NCBI GenBank assembly: GCA_029246685.1
Contig: JAQWMR010000016.1
Span: 558,001 to 622,000, forward strand
Origin: Acidimicrobiales bacterium
Lineage (GTDB): Bacteria; Actinomycetota; Acidimicrobiia; Acidimicrobiales; Aldehydirespiratoraceae
DNA: 64,000 bases
Direction of reading: 5' to 3'
Below the pieces are notes generated by a model that saw only the letters and a program-made list of their open reading frames with translations, made no database searches and was not told the origin of the DNA. The position numbers and the translations under genes are program-made. Positions 25,797 through 34,765 of this stretch are shown here, piece after piece (position 1 is the stretch's first letter; every line of letters starts with the position of its first letter).

Positions 25797-27544
25797 GTCC
25801 CGTCCGCCTCGTAGGCCGTGACAAGACTTCGGTAGTCCTCTCGTTGGAGGAGCCGATCGTGCGTGTCGACGGCGACCACTCGCCCCTCGTCCAGGTAGAC
25901 GATCCGATCGGCGAGCCGAATCGTGGAGAGCCGATGCGCGACGATCAGCAGAGTGGTCTCGAGCTCTCGACGCAGATTGGCGAGGATCTCGGCTTCGACC
26001 ACCGGGTCCACGGCACTCGTCGCGTCGTCCAACAACAACAGCCGGGGGCGCCGGGCGAGAGCGCGGGCCAGTGCGACGCGCTGGCGCTGACCACCGGACA
26101 GCGTCTGGCCTCGTTCGCCGACCACCGTCGCCGATCCGGCAGGGAGCGCCGCAACGAACTCTTCGGCCCGGGCGACGGACAGGGCAGCGTCGACCGCGGC
26201 TGCGTCGGCGCGCCCCATGGACACATTCTCGCTCACGGGCTCGGCGAAGAGGAATGCTTCCTGGAAGACGATGGCGGCGCGAGCGGCGAGATCTTCAGGG
26301 GAGGCAGCCTCCACGTCCACCCCACCGAGAGCGACGCTTCCGCGCTCGCGGTCCAGCAGCCCCACGATCGATTCCATGAGCGTGGACTTGCCCGATCCCG
26401 TCGCCCCGACGACCGCGACCGTCTCACCGGCGGCGATCTCGAAGCTGACGTCGTCGAGCACGTTGTGGTCGCCGTAGCGAACCGTCAAGCCGTCCACCAC
26501 AACGTCGAGCGGCCCATCCGGCAGCGAGTCGTAGCCGTCGCGGCGCTCGGTCGGGTACGCCATGACGCCGTCGACCCGCTCGAGCGAGACCACGGACCGG
26601 GGCATCTCTTCGAGGAAGAAGCCGAAGACTCGAAGCGGCGTGGTGAGCAGGCCGAACAGCGTCGCGGCGAGAACGATGTCGCCGGGGGTTACGTCGCCCC
26701 GGGAGATCAGCCAGGTGCCGGTGAGGATGAGCGTGACGATGCCGAAGTTCGGCAGGGCGTCGATCGCCGGCTCGAAATTCGCCCGGAGCCGTCCGACGTG
26801 GATCCGGGTCTGGCGGAGCCTGTCGGATGCACCGCGCATGCGCTCCACTTCGTCGGCCTGGCGGCCGAGGGTTTTCACGACGAGGGCGCCGTCGAAGCTC
26901 TCGTGCGCAACCGCCGACACCTCGCCCACCCGCTGCTGCGCGAGTGCAGCCGGCGCCTCGACCGCGGCTGTGTAGATCTGGCTGAGGATCACCAGCGTCG
27001 GGAACAGCACCACGGCGATCAGCGCGAGGATCCAGTGGATCGACACGAGGCTGATCATCGCGACGATCACGAGCAGGACCACGCTCACCGAGAACGCCAG
27101 CGGCTTGAGCACCATCGTCGCCTGCATCAGATCGATGTCGGCATGGGCCAGCAGTTGGCCCGTGGGCGTCGAGCGGTGGAAGCGCAGTGGAACGTCCAGG
27201 TAGTGGCGGAGCAGCGCCCGCCGCCAGTCTCGCTGCGTGCGGTACTCCGCCATCGACAGGAAGAGTCGGCGGGTGACGATGCTTGCGCCTCGCAAAATCG
27301 ACACGCCGACAAGAAAGCCGACGGCCACCCAGACGTCGCCCCCGTCCAGAACGCCGTCGTCGAACGCCGGGACGATGAGATCGTCCGTCACACCACGCAG
27401 GACCCACGCGCCACCGACGGCGGCGAAGACGTAGAGGAGCGCGCCGAACATGGCGATCGAATGCGGCACCGGATGAGCGCGCAAAGACCGCATGATCAGA
27501 CGCCCACCCCGGCGCCACATGTGTTCCTGATCAGCCTCGGTCAC
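25793..27544 (-). CDS. ABC exporter half-transporter, degenerate-site partner
   Basis: A 583-residue half-transporter with six predicted membrane helices and a C-terminal ATPase domain. Walker A is VVGATGSGKSTLM, the signature is a canonical LSGGQRQRVALARAL, and Walker B is LLLLDDATSAVDP, where Asp replaces the catalytic Glu. The H-loop VAHRLST is intact. It therefore supplies the good signature to the partner's active site and the poor Walker B to the degenerate one. I use GTG 27544. It lies just downstream of icd on the same strand with a 33-base gap. Confidence 0.92.
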   Translation of the reverse strand: MTEADQEHMWRRGGRLIMRSLRAHPVPHSIAMFGALLYVFAAVGGAWVLRGVTDDLIVPAFDDGVLDGGDVWVAVGFLVGVSILRGASIVTRRLFLSMAEYRTQRDWRRALLRHYLDVPLRFHRSTPTGQLLAHADIDLMQATMVLKPLAFSVSVVLLVIVAMISLVSIHWILALIAVVLFPTLVILSQIYTAAVEAPAALAQQRVGEVSAVAHESFDGALVVKTLGRQADEVERMRGASDRLRQTRIHVGRLRANFEPAIDALPNFGIVTLILTGTWLISRGDVTPGDIVLAATLFGLLTTPLRVFGFFLEEMPRSVVSLERVDGVMAYPTERRDGYDSLPDGPLDVVVDGLTVRYGDHNVLDDVSFEIAAGETVAVVGATGSGKSTLMESIVGLLDRERGSVALGGVDVEAASPEDLAARAAIVFQEAFLFAEPVSENVSMGRADAAAVDAALSVARAEEFVAALPAGSATVVGERGQTLSGGQRQRVALARALARRPRLLLLDDATSAVDPVVEAEILANLRRELETTLLIVAHRLSTIRLADRIVYLDEGRVVAVDTHDRLLQREDYRSLVTAYEADGT

Positions 27545-27577
27545 ATCGCCCCTCGAGACGACGCTACCGGCCCTGCT

Positions 27578-28774
27578 CTACAGGCGATCCACAATTGCGC
27601 TCGCGAACTCGGAGCACTTGACCTCGGTGGCGCCGTCCATCAGACGGGCGAAATCATAGGTGACGACCTTGTCGCCGATCGTGGCTTCGACGGCCGCGAC
27701 GATGTCGTCCGCTGCGTCCTGCCAACCGAGGTGCTCGAACATCATCACACCGGAGAGCAGCACCGAGGACGGGTTGACCTTGTCCTGGCCCGCGTACTTC
27801 GGCGCCGTGCCGTGGGTGGCCTCGAACACACCGTGGCCCGTGACGTAGTTGATGTTGGCGCCCGGGGCGATGCCGATGCCACCGACCTGGGCGGCGAGAG
27901 CGTCGGACAGGTAGTCGCCATTGAGGTTCATCGTGGCGATCACGTCGAACTCGGACGGCCGGGTGAGGACCTGCTGCAGCGCGATGTCGGCGATCGCGTC
28001 CTGCACGAGGATCTTGTCGCCGGCGTCGCCACCGCAGTCGTCCCAACCGACGGCAACGTCGCCGAACTCCTCCCGGACCAGCTCGTAGCCCCACTTCTGG
28101 AAGGCGCCCTCGGTGAACTTCATGATGTTGCCCTTGTGGACCCAGTGGACCCGCTTGCGGCCCCGCTTCACCGCGTACTCCAGGGCGGCGCGCTGCAGGC
28201 GCTGCGAACCGGTCTTGGAGATGGGCTTGACGCCGATGCCGGAGTCCTCGCGGATCTCCCAGCCGAAGGCGTCGTGGAGCATCTCCATCATCTTCTTGGC
28301 TTCCGGGGTGCCGGCTTCCACTTCCATGCCGGCGTAGATGTCCTCCGTGTTCTCCCGGAAGATCACCATGTCCACGAGCTGCGGCTCCTTCACCGGCGAC
28401 GGCACACCGGTGAACCAGCGCACCGGGCGCAGGCACACGTAGAGATCCATGATCTGGCGGATCGCGACGTTGAGGCTGCGGAATCCACCACCGATTGGCG
28501 TGGTGAGCGGGCCCTTGATGCCGATCAGGTACTCGTTGAAGTCGTCGATCGTGTCCTGGGGAAGCCAGTCGCCCGTCTCGTTGAACGCCTTCTCCCCAGC
28601 CAAGACCTCTTTCCATTCGATGGTCTTGCCGTACTTCGTGGCCGCTGCGTCGAGCACCAGCTTCGCGGCCGGCCAGATGTCGACTCCGGTGCCATCGCCC
28701 TCGATAAAGGGGATGATGGGGTTGTCGGGAACGGCAAGCGTGCCGTCGTCCTGCATCGTGATCTTGTCAGCCAT
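27578..28774 (-). CDS. icd: Isocitrate dehydrogenase (NADP-type)
   Basis: A 398-residue homodimeric-type enzyme converting isocitrate to 2-oxoglutarate. [15 protein letters not shown] opens the fold. [20 protein letters not shown] contains the substrate-binding Ser and Arg residues, and [20 protein letters not shown] carries the Lys-Tyr pair that in Escherichia coli Icd selects NADP. It differs from the monomeric IDH of many actinobacteria. The start is ATG 28774; metF lies upstream on the same strand. Confidence 0.95.
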   Translation of the reverse strand: MADKITMQDDGTLAVPDNPIIPFIEGDGTGVDIWPAAKLVLDAAATKYGKTIEWKEVLAGEKAFNETGDWLPQDTIDDFNEYLIGIKGPLTTPIGGGFRSLNVAIRQIMDLYVCLRPVRWFTGVPSPVKEPQLVDMVIFRENTEDIYAGMEVEAGTPEAKKMMEMLHDAFGWEIREDSGIGVKPISKTGSQRLQRAALEYAVKRGRKRVHWVHKGNIMKFTEGAFQKWGYELVREEFGDVAVGWDDCGGDAGDKILVQDAIADIALQQVLTRPSEFDVIATMNLNGDYLSDALAAQVGGIGIAPGANINYVTGHGVFEATHGTAPKYAGQDKVNPSSVLLSGVMMFEHLGWQDAADDIVAAVEATIGDKVVTYDFARLMDGATEVKCSEFASAIVDRL

Positions 28775-28813
28775 ATGGCCGACCCTACCCGCCTGACCGA
28801 GGCTTCAAGAAAG

Positions 28814-29665
28814 TCAGCGGATGTCGATGCGTTCGCTGATCCGCACCGTCGCGTCCACCTGGTTCAAGGTGTAGATGTGGACGCCCGGGGCTCCACCGTC
28901 GAGAAGCGTCTGGATCTGGCTGACCGCGGCGTCGACCGCGACCTCCAAGCGCTCATCGGGATCGTCGGCTGCGTCGAGTCGCGCCCACAACGCTTCGTCC
29001 ACCGCCGACCCGTTCATGCCGGCGAATCGCCGAACGCTCTTCGGATTGATGACCGGGATGACGCCAGGAATCACCGGCGTGTTGCAGCCGAGCGAGTCGA
29101 GCTCGTCGATCATGCAGAAGTAGTCCGACGGATCGAAGAAGAACTGGGTGATCCCGAAATCGGCGGCGTTGAGCTTTTCCGCGAGGCGGGACCGGTCCGA
29201 TGCGCGGGACTCGGAGCGAGGATGGACTTCGGGGAAGGCGGCCACGCCGATCGACATGTCGCTGTGCTCGCGGAGCGCCTCGACCAATTCGAGGGCGTAG
29301 CGGAAGTCGCCGGGGTTCGGGCTTCCGTCCTCCGGCGGGTCGCCGGCCAGAGCGAGCATGTTGTGCACCCCGTGCGCCTGGTAGTCGTCGATCAGGTCCT
29401 GGATCTCGGCGTAGCTGTGACCGACGCAGGTCAGATGCGGCATCGCGGGAAAGCTGCGGTGCTCGAGGAGGTCGAGCACCGTCTCGCGGGTGGACTCCCT
29501 GGTGGTGCCGCCGGCGCCGTAGGTGACGGAGACGAAGTCCGGATCCGCCTTCTCGAGGAGGTCGACGGTGGCTCGGAGCTTGGCCTGGGCCTCGTGCGTC
29601 TTGGGGGGAAAGAACTCGAACGAGAGGGTGCGGCCCCGGTCGAGAAGATCACGGATCGTGGTCAT
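28814..29665 (-). CDS. metF: 5,10-methylenetetrahydrofolate reductase
   Basis: A 283-residue FAD-dependent TIM-barrel enzyme that makes 5-methyl-THF for methionine synthesis. The family signatures are LSFEFFPPKTHEAQAKL at the N-terminus with the catalytic Glu, FVSVTYGAGGTTRESTRET, and HLTCVGHSYAEIQ. Downstream are NMLALAGDPP and FFDPSDYFCMID. The length fits the bacterial single-domain form. The neighbours icd and purH do not form an obvious pathway with it, although purH also uses a folate cofactor. Confidence 0.95.
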   Translation of the reverse strand: MTTIRDLLDRGRTLSFEFFPPKTHEAQAKLRATVDLLEKADPDFVSVTYGAGGTTRESTRETVLDLLEHRSFPAMPHLTCVGHSYAEIQDLIDDYQAHGVHNMLALAGDPPEDGSPNPGDFRYALELVEALREHSDMSIGVAAFPEVHPRSESRASDRSRLAEKLNAADFGITQFFFDPSDYFCMIDELDSLGCNTPVIPGVIPVINPKSVRRFAGMNGSAVDEALWARLDAADDPDERLEVAVDAAVSQIQTLLDGGAPGVHIYTLNQVDATVRISERIDIR

Positions 29666-29740
29666 GAGGAACGAAGGTACGCCTTAGCTCCGTGCTGAAA
29701 CCGGAGCATTCGGCTCATTCACAGAACCGCAACGCGTGAC

Positions 29741-29757
29741 GTTCCACAAGATGGAAC
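29741..29757. terminator. Short perfect hairpin between metF and the acyltransferase gene
   Basis: GTTCCA, loop CAAGA, TGGAAC forms a six-base-pair hairpin, 22 bases beyond the stop of the acyltransferase gene that ends at 29780. There is no T-tract on either side, so termination is only a suggestion. Confidence 0.3.
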
Positions 29758-29779
29758 CGTTCCGTGGAGCGGCACAAGA

Positions 29780-30520
29780 TCAGGTGGAAATCAGCTGATT
29801 TGCCTCGTCGAACACTGTCTGAAGGCGAGCGCCGACGTCCTCGGAAAAGGCGGTGAGCGCGGGGCGGCTCATCCGACCCTCCGGAGCATGGATCGGCTCG
29901 CCGACCACGATGGCGGTCGGCACCCGCTTGATGCCCTTCGATCCGGACGGAAGGGCGGCCTCGGTGCCGGCGATCCCGATCGGGATGATGACCGCGCCGG
30001 TCTTGTTGGCGAGGTAGGTCATGCCGTCGAAGACACCCTGGATCTGATTGCCGCTCTGTCGGGTGCCCTCCGGGAACACGATCATCATCTCACCATCGTC
30101 GAGGATCGACCGGGCGGCACGCATCGCGTCGCGATCGGCTTCGCCGCGACGAAGCGGGATCGCGCCGAGGGCGGCACACACCCACGCGCTGATCGGATCC
30201 GTGAAGAGCGACCGCTTGCCGAGCGCTCGCATCCGCCTCGGTCCCGCACCTGCGATCAGCGGCGCGTCGAGGTTCGAGCGATGAACGGGGGCGATGATGA
30301 CCGGCCCCTCGGTGGCGAGGTGTTCGGCACCGAGGATCTCCGTACGGAGCCAGCGATGCAGGAACACGCGGATCGAGAAACGGATGAACCGGTAGAAGGC
30401 CCGCGACGTGCGCTTGTGGCCGACCCGCTGCGCCCACTCCAGGCTCTTCGCCGGCCTTTCCGTCGCCGGCATATCGCCGGATCCCCCATCGTCGGCGGAA
30501 GACCCCGCTTCCTCGGCCAT
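29780..30520 (-). CDS. 1-acyl-sn-glycerol-3-phosphate acyltransferase (PlsC family)
   Basis: A 246-residue membrane-associated acyltransferase. The catalytic HX4D motif is VHRSNLDAP near residue 80, and the phosphate-binding motif is [10 protein letters not shown] near residue 145, followed by GVIIPIGI-like sequence ([16 protein letters not shown]). A basic N-terminal helix ([21 protein letters not shown]) probably sits on the membrane. It would add the second acyl chain in phosphatidate synthesis or modify another lipid. The ATG at 30520 shares one base with the purH stop (TGATG), so the two are co-translated. Confidence 0.87.
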   Translation of the reverse strand: MAEEAGSSADDGGSGDMPATERPAKSLEWAQRVGHKRTSRAFYRFIRFSIRVFLHRWLRTEILGAEHLATEGPVIIAPVHRSNLDAPLIAGAGPRRMRALGKRSLFTDPISAWVCAALGAIPLRRGEADRDAMRAARSILDDGEMMIVFPEGTRQSGNQIQGVFDGMTYLANKTGAVIIPIGIAGTEAALPSGSKGIKRVPTAIVVGEPIHAPEGRMSRPALTAFSEDVGARLQTVFDEANQLIST

Positions 30521-32076
30521 CAATGGAGGAAGTGGCGCTCGCCGGTGAAGACCATGGCGATGCCCCTGGCGTCCGCAGCGGCGATCGTCTTGTCGTCGTT
30601 CATGGAACCGCCCGGCTGGACGATGATCGCCGCACCGGCGTCGGCTGCCGCCTCGACTCCATCGGGGAAGGGATAGAACGCGTCGCTCGCGCAGGCACCG
30701 CCTTTGGCCCGACCATCGGCCTTCGACGCGGCGATCTCGCCGGACTCGACTCGGTTCTGCTGACCGGCGCCGATCCCCCAGGCCACTCCGTCCTTTGCGA
30801 GCACGATGGCGTTCGACGTCACGTGGCCGCACACTCGCCAGGCGAAGGCGGCGTCGGCGAGCTCCTGATCGGTCGGCTGGCGTTGCGTGACCACCTGCCA
30901 CTCGGCAGGCGGCGCCGCGAAGTGGTGAGCGTCCTGCACCAGGAACCCGCCGCCGATCTGACGAATCTCGAGACCGCTCGTTGCCTCTGGTGCGGAGGCG
31001 GTCAGCAGCCGTGTGTTCTTGCGCTTCGCCACGAGTCGGTCGATGACCCCATCGGCGTAGCCAGGCGCGATGACCACATCGGCCTGGGCCGCCGCCTCCA
31101 TCGCCTCGACCGTGTCGAGATCGATGATGCGGTTCGTGGCGACGATGCCGCCGAACGCGCTGCGGGGATCACACTCGAACGCTCGCTGGTAGACGGAGGT
31201 GAGATCGTCGCCCACCGCCGCACCGCACGGGTTCGCGTGCTTCAAGATCGCGACCGCGGGCCGATCGCCCAGATCGTGAGCGAGTCGCCACGCCGCATCG
31301 GCGTCGAACAGGTTCAGGTAGCTGAGCGCGACGCCGGAATGCTGCTCCAGGTCGTCCCACATGCTCGTCTCGCCGACATGCCGATAGCGGGCTCCGGACT
31401 GATGCGGGTTCTCGCCGTAGCGGAGGACGTCGCGCCGCTCGAGGGCAAGGTGGATTGTGGGCGGGAGCGTCTCCGCCTCCTCGTCGGTCTCGTCGAGCCA
31501 GGTGACGATCGCCGCGTCGTAGGCCGCGGTGTGAGCGAACGCGGATCGGGCGAGGCGTCGTCGGGTGGCGTCGCTCAGCCATCCGTCCCCCTGCAACTCG
31601 TCGAGAACCGGGGCGTAGTCGGCGGGGTCGACGATCACACCGACCTGAGCATGGTTCTTCGCGGCGGCCCGCGTCATCGCCGGACCACCGATGTCGATCA
31701 GCTCCTCAGGCCGCCCGGCACCATGCTGAAACTCCGCCACGCTCGACCCGAACGGGTACAGGTTCCCGACCACCAGATCGATCGGGATGATGTCGTGCTC
31801 CGCCATGTCGGCCTGGTGCTCCGGGTCATTGCGATCGGCCAGGATGCCCCCGTGAATCTTCGGATGGAGCGTGACCACACGGTGCCCGAGCATGATCGGT
31901 GAACCGGTGTGATCGGCGACGTCAGTGACCGCCAGACCGGCGTCGGCGATGGCTCGAGCCGTTCCGCCGCTGGAGATCAGCTCCCACCCGAGGCCCACCA
32001 GACCGCGGGCCAGATCGACGATTCCGGTCTTGTCGTAGACGGAAAGAAGAGCGCGGCGAGGGGTGTCTGAAGACAT
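30520..32076 (-). CDS. purH: Bifunctional AICAR formyltransferase/IMP cyclohydrolase
   Basis: A 518-residue enzyme for the last two steps of IMP synthesis. The N-terminal cyclohydrolase domain shows [33 protein letters not shown], and [18 protein letters not shown]. The C-terminal formyltransferase domain has [14 protein letters not shown] with the catalytic Lys-His, [12 protein letters not shown] and [15 protein letters not shown] 32076 is preferred because conservation begins there; an upstream in-frame start would only add unconserved residues. It lies upstream of the acyltransferase gene in one transcript and is divergent from 32176. Confidence 0.96.
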   Translation of the reverse strand: MSSDTPRRALLSVYDKTGIVDLARGLVGLGWELISSGGTARAIADAGLAVTDVADHTGSPIMLGHRVVTLHPKIHGGILADRNDPEHQADMAEHDIIPIDLVVGNLYPFGSSVAEFQHGAGRPEELIDIGGPAMTRAAAKNHAQVGVIVDPADYAPVLDELQGDGWLSDATRRRLARSAFAHTAAYDAAIVTWLDETDEEAETLPPTIHLALERRDVLRYGENPHQSGARYRHVGETSMWDDLEQHSGVALSYLNLFDADAAWRLAHDLGDRPAVAILKHANPCGAAVGDDLTSVYQRAFECDPRSAFGGIVATNRIIDLDTVEAMEAAAQADVVIAPGYADGVIDRLVAKRKNTRLLTASAPEATSGLEIRQIGGGFLVQDAHHFAAPPAEWQVVTQRQPTDQELADAAFAWRVCGHVTSNAIVLAKDGVAWGIGAGQQNRVESGEIAASKADGRAKGGACASDAFYPFPDGVEAAADAGAAIIVQPGGSMNDDKTIAAADARGIAMVFTGERHFLH

Positions 32077-32110
32077 CACGGGCGAACCTAGCAAAGCCAC
32101 TCCGAGCGAC

Positions 32111-32127
32111 CCCTCTCGGCGAGAGGG
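32111..32127. other. Perfect hairpin in the purH divergent promoter region
   Basis: CCCTCTC, loop GGC, GAGAGGG gives a seven-base-pair stem between the divergent starts at 32076 and 32176. In the purH transcript it would lie about 35 bases before the start codon. I could not match it to the ZTP riboswitch that often precedes purH. Confidence 0.35.
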
Positions 32128-32175
32128 AACCCGGCCGATTAGGGTTCCTGCTTTGGTGTAGCCACGGGAGGGCTC

Positions 32176-32643
32176 ATGGAAAATAGCGACATCAAGCCGA
32201 GCACGATCATGCTCATCGTCGGTGGGGCGGTGCTGGCGATCAGCACGTTCCTCGACTGGAGCGAGATCGGGTTCGCCAACATCGACTTCGACAGCGTGTT
32301 CAGCTCAAGCCCCGACCTCGGTGTGACCGGGTGGGAGAACAACGCTTGGGGCCTCTTCGGTATCTTCGTCTTCATCATCGGCGTCGCCGTTGCTGGCGGC
32401 GTGGCCGCCCAGCAGTTCGGGAATGTCAGCATGCCGGACAAGATTCTCAGCTTCGATCACAACCAGCTTCACTTCATGCTCGGCATGATCGCATTCGTTC
32501 CGCTGTTCGGGTTCTTCCTCGGTGGGCCGAGCGAAATCGGCGTCCTTATCGGGTTCATCGCTGCAGCGGTGATCGTGGCCGCTTCGGTCATGGACATGCA
32601 GGCTTCCGACGGCGGAGACGCGGCGCCACCCACGGAGTTCTGA
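32176..32643 (+). CDS. Four-helix membrane protein of unknown function
   Basis: A 155-residue protein with four hydrophobic helices: TIMLIVGGAVLAISTFLDW, GLFGIFVFIIGVAVAGGVAA, LHFMLGMIAFVPLFGFFLGG and IGVLIGFIAAAVIVAASVMD. The tail is acidic and short. A strong GGGAGG site precedes the ATG. Proteins of this size and layout are common in actinobacteria, but I do not know a function. It is convergent with the amidase-like gene ending at 32644, with no bases between the two stops. Confidence 0.7.
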   Translation: MENSDIKPSTIMLIVGGAVLAISTFLDWSEIGFANIDFDSVFSSSPDLGVTGWENNAWGLFGIFVFIIGVAVAGGVAAQQFGNVSMPDKILSFDHNQLHFMLGMIAFVPLFGFFLGGPSEIGVLIGFIAAAVIVAASVMDMQASDGGDAAPPTEF

Positions 32644-33630
32644 TCAGCCGCAGGCGCCCGGCGTGTTCGACGTCGGGGCCTGTCTGACCGTTTCGACCGG
32701 GTCCACGTAACCGCTCCCTGTCTCATCGGTCACCAGAAACCGAGCGATCGCATCGGCAATTGCCGTCCCGATCTGCAGACGGCCCTCTTCGTTCTCGAGG
32801 AGGGCCGTTTCGCGTTCCCCGTCGGCGAGCACCTCGACCCGGACCGCCGGCACGCCGGCGCTCGCCTGGAGGACGACGAAGTAGTCCTCGCCACGTTGGT
32901 TCAGTAGGGGGCGCACACCCGGCTCCTCGCCAACCGCCCACGGCCCATCCTCGTCGAGCCATGCAGCGACGAGTGCCTCGTGGACAAGACCGCCGAGCCG
33001 CCGACTCTCAGGATCGTCGATCTGATGGAAGACCGCAGGGCGAACGACATCCGACGTCGCGTCGCCCGCTTCGCCGAGCGCCAGCGTCACAAAGGCGGCT
33101 GCGCCCACGGCGGGCCCGGCCGCGCCACGGGTGGGCGCCGAAAGGGCGACATCGCTCTCTCGGGTAGCCGCGACGGCGATACCAACGGCGACCAGTTCCG
33201 CGGCCACCACGTCGGTCAGCGAGAGAACGAGGCCGGCGCCCGCGCTGCCATCTCCGCCACCGTCCGGGTCGAGGACGACGTGCTGCGGGCCAACGAGCAC
33301 GGCGCTGGCGGCGGGCTCAACGGCTTCGGCCCGGCACGCCCCGCGCACGTCCCAGACCTCGCCATCCGTACCGACGATCGCTCGGATCGTGCCGTCGTCC
33401 GCCCGCACCGCGCCAGGAATGTCCGACGGAAGCTCGGGCAGCCGGTCGCGGATCGGCAAGGTGGTCGTGGTGACCGTCGTCGACGTGGCATCGTCGGCGT
33501 CGAGCGTTGACGACGTTGACTCGGCGTCGTCACCGAACAGCGTCGGCACAGGATCGCTCCCATCGGCGTCGCCGGCGCAGCCACCGGCGGCAAGCACGAG
33601 CACGACGAGCACGCTCAGGCGATGGATCAC
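32644..33630 (-). CDS. Amidase_3-like lipoprotein lacking zinc ligands
   Basis: A 328-residue exported protein with signal peptide and lipobox (LVLAAGGCAG), then a Thr/Ser linker and a domain that parallels the N-acetylmuramoyl-L-alanine amidase encoded just upstream. Shared landmarks are the strand before the first zinc His (here VVLDPDGGG against DPGHGG), the segment ESRRLGGLVHEALV, and the ending TGSGYVDPVETVRQ. The zinc-binding His residues are gone, so it is probably a non-catalytic paralogue. It starts at GTG 33630 overlapping the upstream stop as GTGA. Confidence 0.7.
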   Translation of the reverse strand: MIHRLSVLVVLVLAAGGCAGDADGSDPVPTLFGDDAESTSSTLDADDATSTTVTTTTLPIRDRLPELPSDIPGAVRADDGTIRAIVGTDGEVWDVRGACRAEAVEPAASAVLVGPQHVVLDPDGGGDGSAGAGLVLSLTDVVAAELVAVGIAVAATRESDVALSAPTRGAAGPAVGAAAFVTLALGEAGDATSDVVRPAVFHQIDDPESRRLGGLVHEALVAAWLDEDGPWAVGEEPGVRPLLNQRGEDYFVVLQASAGVPAVRVEVLADGERETALLENEEGRLQIGTAIADAIARFLVTDETGSGYVDPVETVRQAPTSNTPGACG

Positions 33631-34691
33631 TCCAGCTCCGGATCGTCGCAGTTCGTGGTGCGGCCGGCTCCGGTCGGGCCGTACCCGCGGAAGATCGGAT
33701 CCTCGGTGTAGCCCGACCCCGGGTCCGAGGTCTCGGTGAATCGATCTACCGCGTCGACAACGGCGGCCGCGAGCGAGTCCTGCACATCGGCGCGGTTCAG
33801 CAGCGCTTCCTCGATCGGGTTCGTCATGTATGCGAACTCGGCGAGCACGCTCATGACCGGACCAGGTCGGCGCAGCACGCCGTAGTAGTCGTCGCCTTCA
33901 CGGCTCGGCCGTGACATCGCCCCGGCGTCCGACATCGAGAACCACTGGGCGCCGTACGGGTCGAGCGCCTCGCGTGTCTCCTCGTAGAGCAGTCCGGCGA
34001 GCCGTCGCGACTCGTCGGACGCAACCTGGAAGAACATCTCGGTTCCGGGCGTCGGGCTGGGCGCCTCCGTGCCTGCGTTGTGGTGGATCGAGACGAACGC
34101 GATCGGGTCGAGCGCCCGGGCGATCTCTGCTCGGGTGACGATCGGGACGCGCTGGTCCGAGTCGCGCACCAAGAGCACGGAATAGCCGGCACCTTCCAGC
34201 GCGTCGCGCACGCGCCGGCTCACCTGGAGATTGATGTCCGCCTCTCGGGTACCGCCGGGACCGACTGCTCCCGGCTCCGAGCCGCCGTGTCCCGGGTCGA
34301 TAACGAAGTCGACCGTGTCGACGAACGTGCCGGTGGAGATCACGGTGTGGCGTCCACACGGAGTCCAGACCCGCCAGCCCTCCTCGAGGGGGTCGAGCAC
34401 CGGCACGACCCAGCCGGTCGTGGTCAGGACCACACCGTCGGTCTGCCCGTTGACGGGGACGCCGTCCGCGTCGAACGCCAGCAACGGCACGGTGGTCGTG
34501 GTGGTCGACGACGTGGACGTTGTCGTGGACGTTGTCGTGGACGTTGTCGTGCTCGTGGTGGTCGACGACGTGGACGTTGACGACGTCACGGTGGTCGGCG
34601 CTTGCACCTCGACCGGCTCCGCAACGGTCACCGAGCTGGTCCCACACGCGGCGGCGAGAAATGCGACAGCCACCAGGGCGCGAGGGATCAC
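33627..34691 (-). CDS. N-acetylmuramoyl-L-alanine amidase (Amidase_3) lipoprotein
   Basis: With the GTG 34691 start this is a 354-residue lipoprotein (signal ending VAFLAAACG), a long Thr/Ser linker and an Amidase_3 catalytic domain. Zinc ligands and the catalytic Glu are all visible: DPGHGGSEPG, GGTREADINL, FVSIHHNAG and VLAEFAYMTNP. It would cut the amide between muramic acid and the stem peptide in the cell wall. A TTG at 34721 is an alternative start, but the signal peptide fits GTG better. It is co-translated with the zinc-less paralogue downstream. Confidence 0.88.
   Translation of the reverse strand: MIPRALVAVAFLAAACGTSSVTVAEPVEVQAPTTVTSSTSTSSTTTSTTTSTTTSTTTSTSSTTTTTVPLLAFDADGVPVNGQTDGVVLTTTGWVVPVLDPLEEGWRVWTPCGRHTVISTGTFVDTVDFVIDPGHGGSEPGAVGPGGTREADINLQVSRRVRDALEGAGYSVLLVRDSDQRVPIVTRAEIARALDPIAFVSIHHNAGTEAPSPTPGTEMFFQVASDESRRLAGLLYEETREALDPYGAQWFSMSDAGAMSRPSREGDDYYGVLRRPGPVMSVLAEFAYMTNPIEEALLNRADVQDSLAAAVVDAVDRFTETSDPGSGYTEDPIFRGYGPTGAGRTTNCDDPELE
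34513..34548. repeat. Three perfect 12-bp tandem repeats in the amidase linker
   Basis: GTGGACGTTGTC occurs three times in a row and encodes part of the Ser/Thr-rich linker on the minus strand. Diverged units flank it on both sides. Such repeats may change linker length by slippage in whole codons. Confidence 0.8.
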
Positions 34692-34735
34692 CCCCAGAGG
34701 CTGGCAGCCCCCGACAACCAAGTGGTGGCACTGCT

Positions 34736-34760
34736 GCAGCGAGGGTCAGACCCCCGCTGC
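34736..34760. repeat. REP-like palindrome, copy 3, after sucD
   Basis: GCAGCG, AGGGTC, A, GACCCC, CGCTGC forms a long hairpin with one mismatch. The core GGGTCAGACCC matches the other copies. It lies six bases past the sucD stop codon and could also end that transcript. Confidence 0.55.
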
Positions 34761-34765
34761 ACTTT

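Noticed and set aside
25754..29698. A 1314-codon open frame on the plus strand
   Set aside because: It is antisense to the ABC exporter pair, icd and metF, whose proteins are unmistakable. Its translation is Arg/Asp/His-rich with no domain, as expected of GC-rich antisense frames.
32077..32175. ZTP riboswitch before purH
   Set aside because: Apart from one hairpin, the conserved ZTP core sequences were not found.
34500..34590. Tandem repeats as a CRISPR-like array
   Set aside because: The units are contiguous 12-mers in a coding linker with no spacers; no CRISPR array was seen anywhere.
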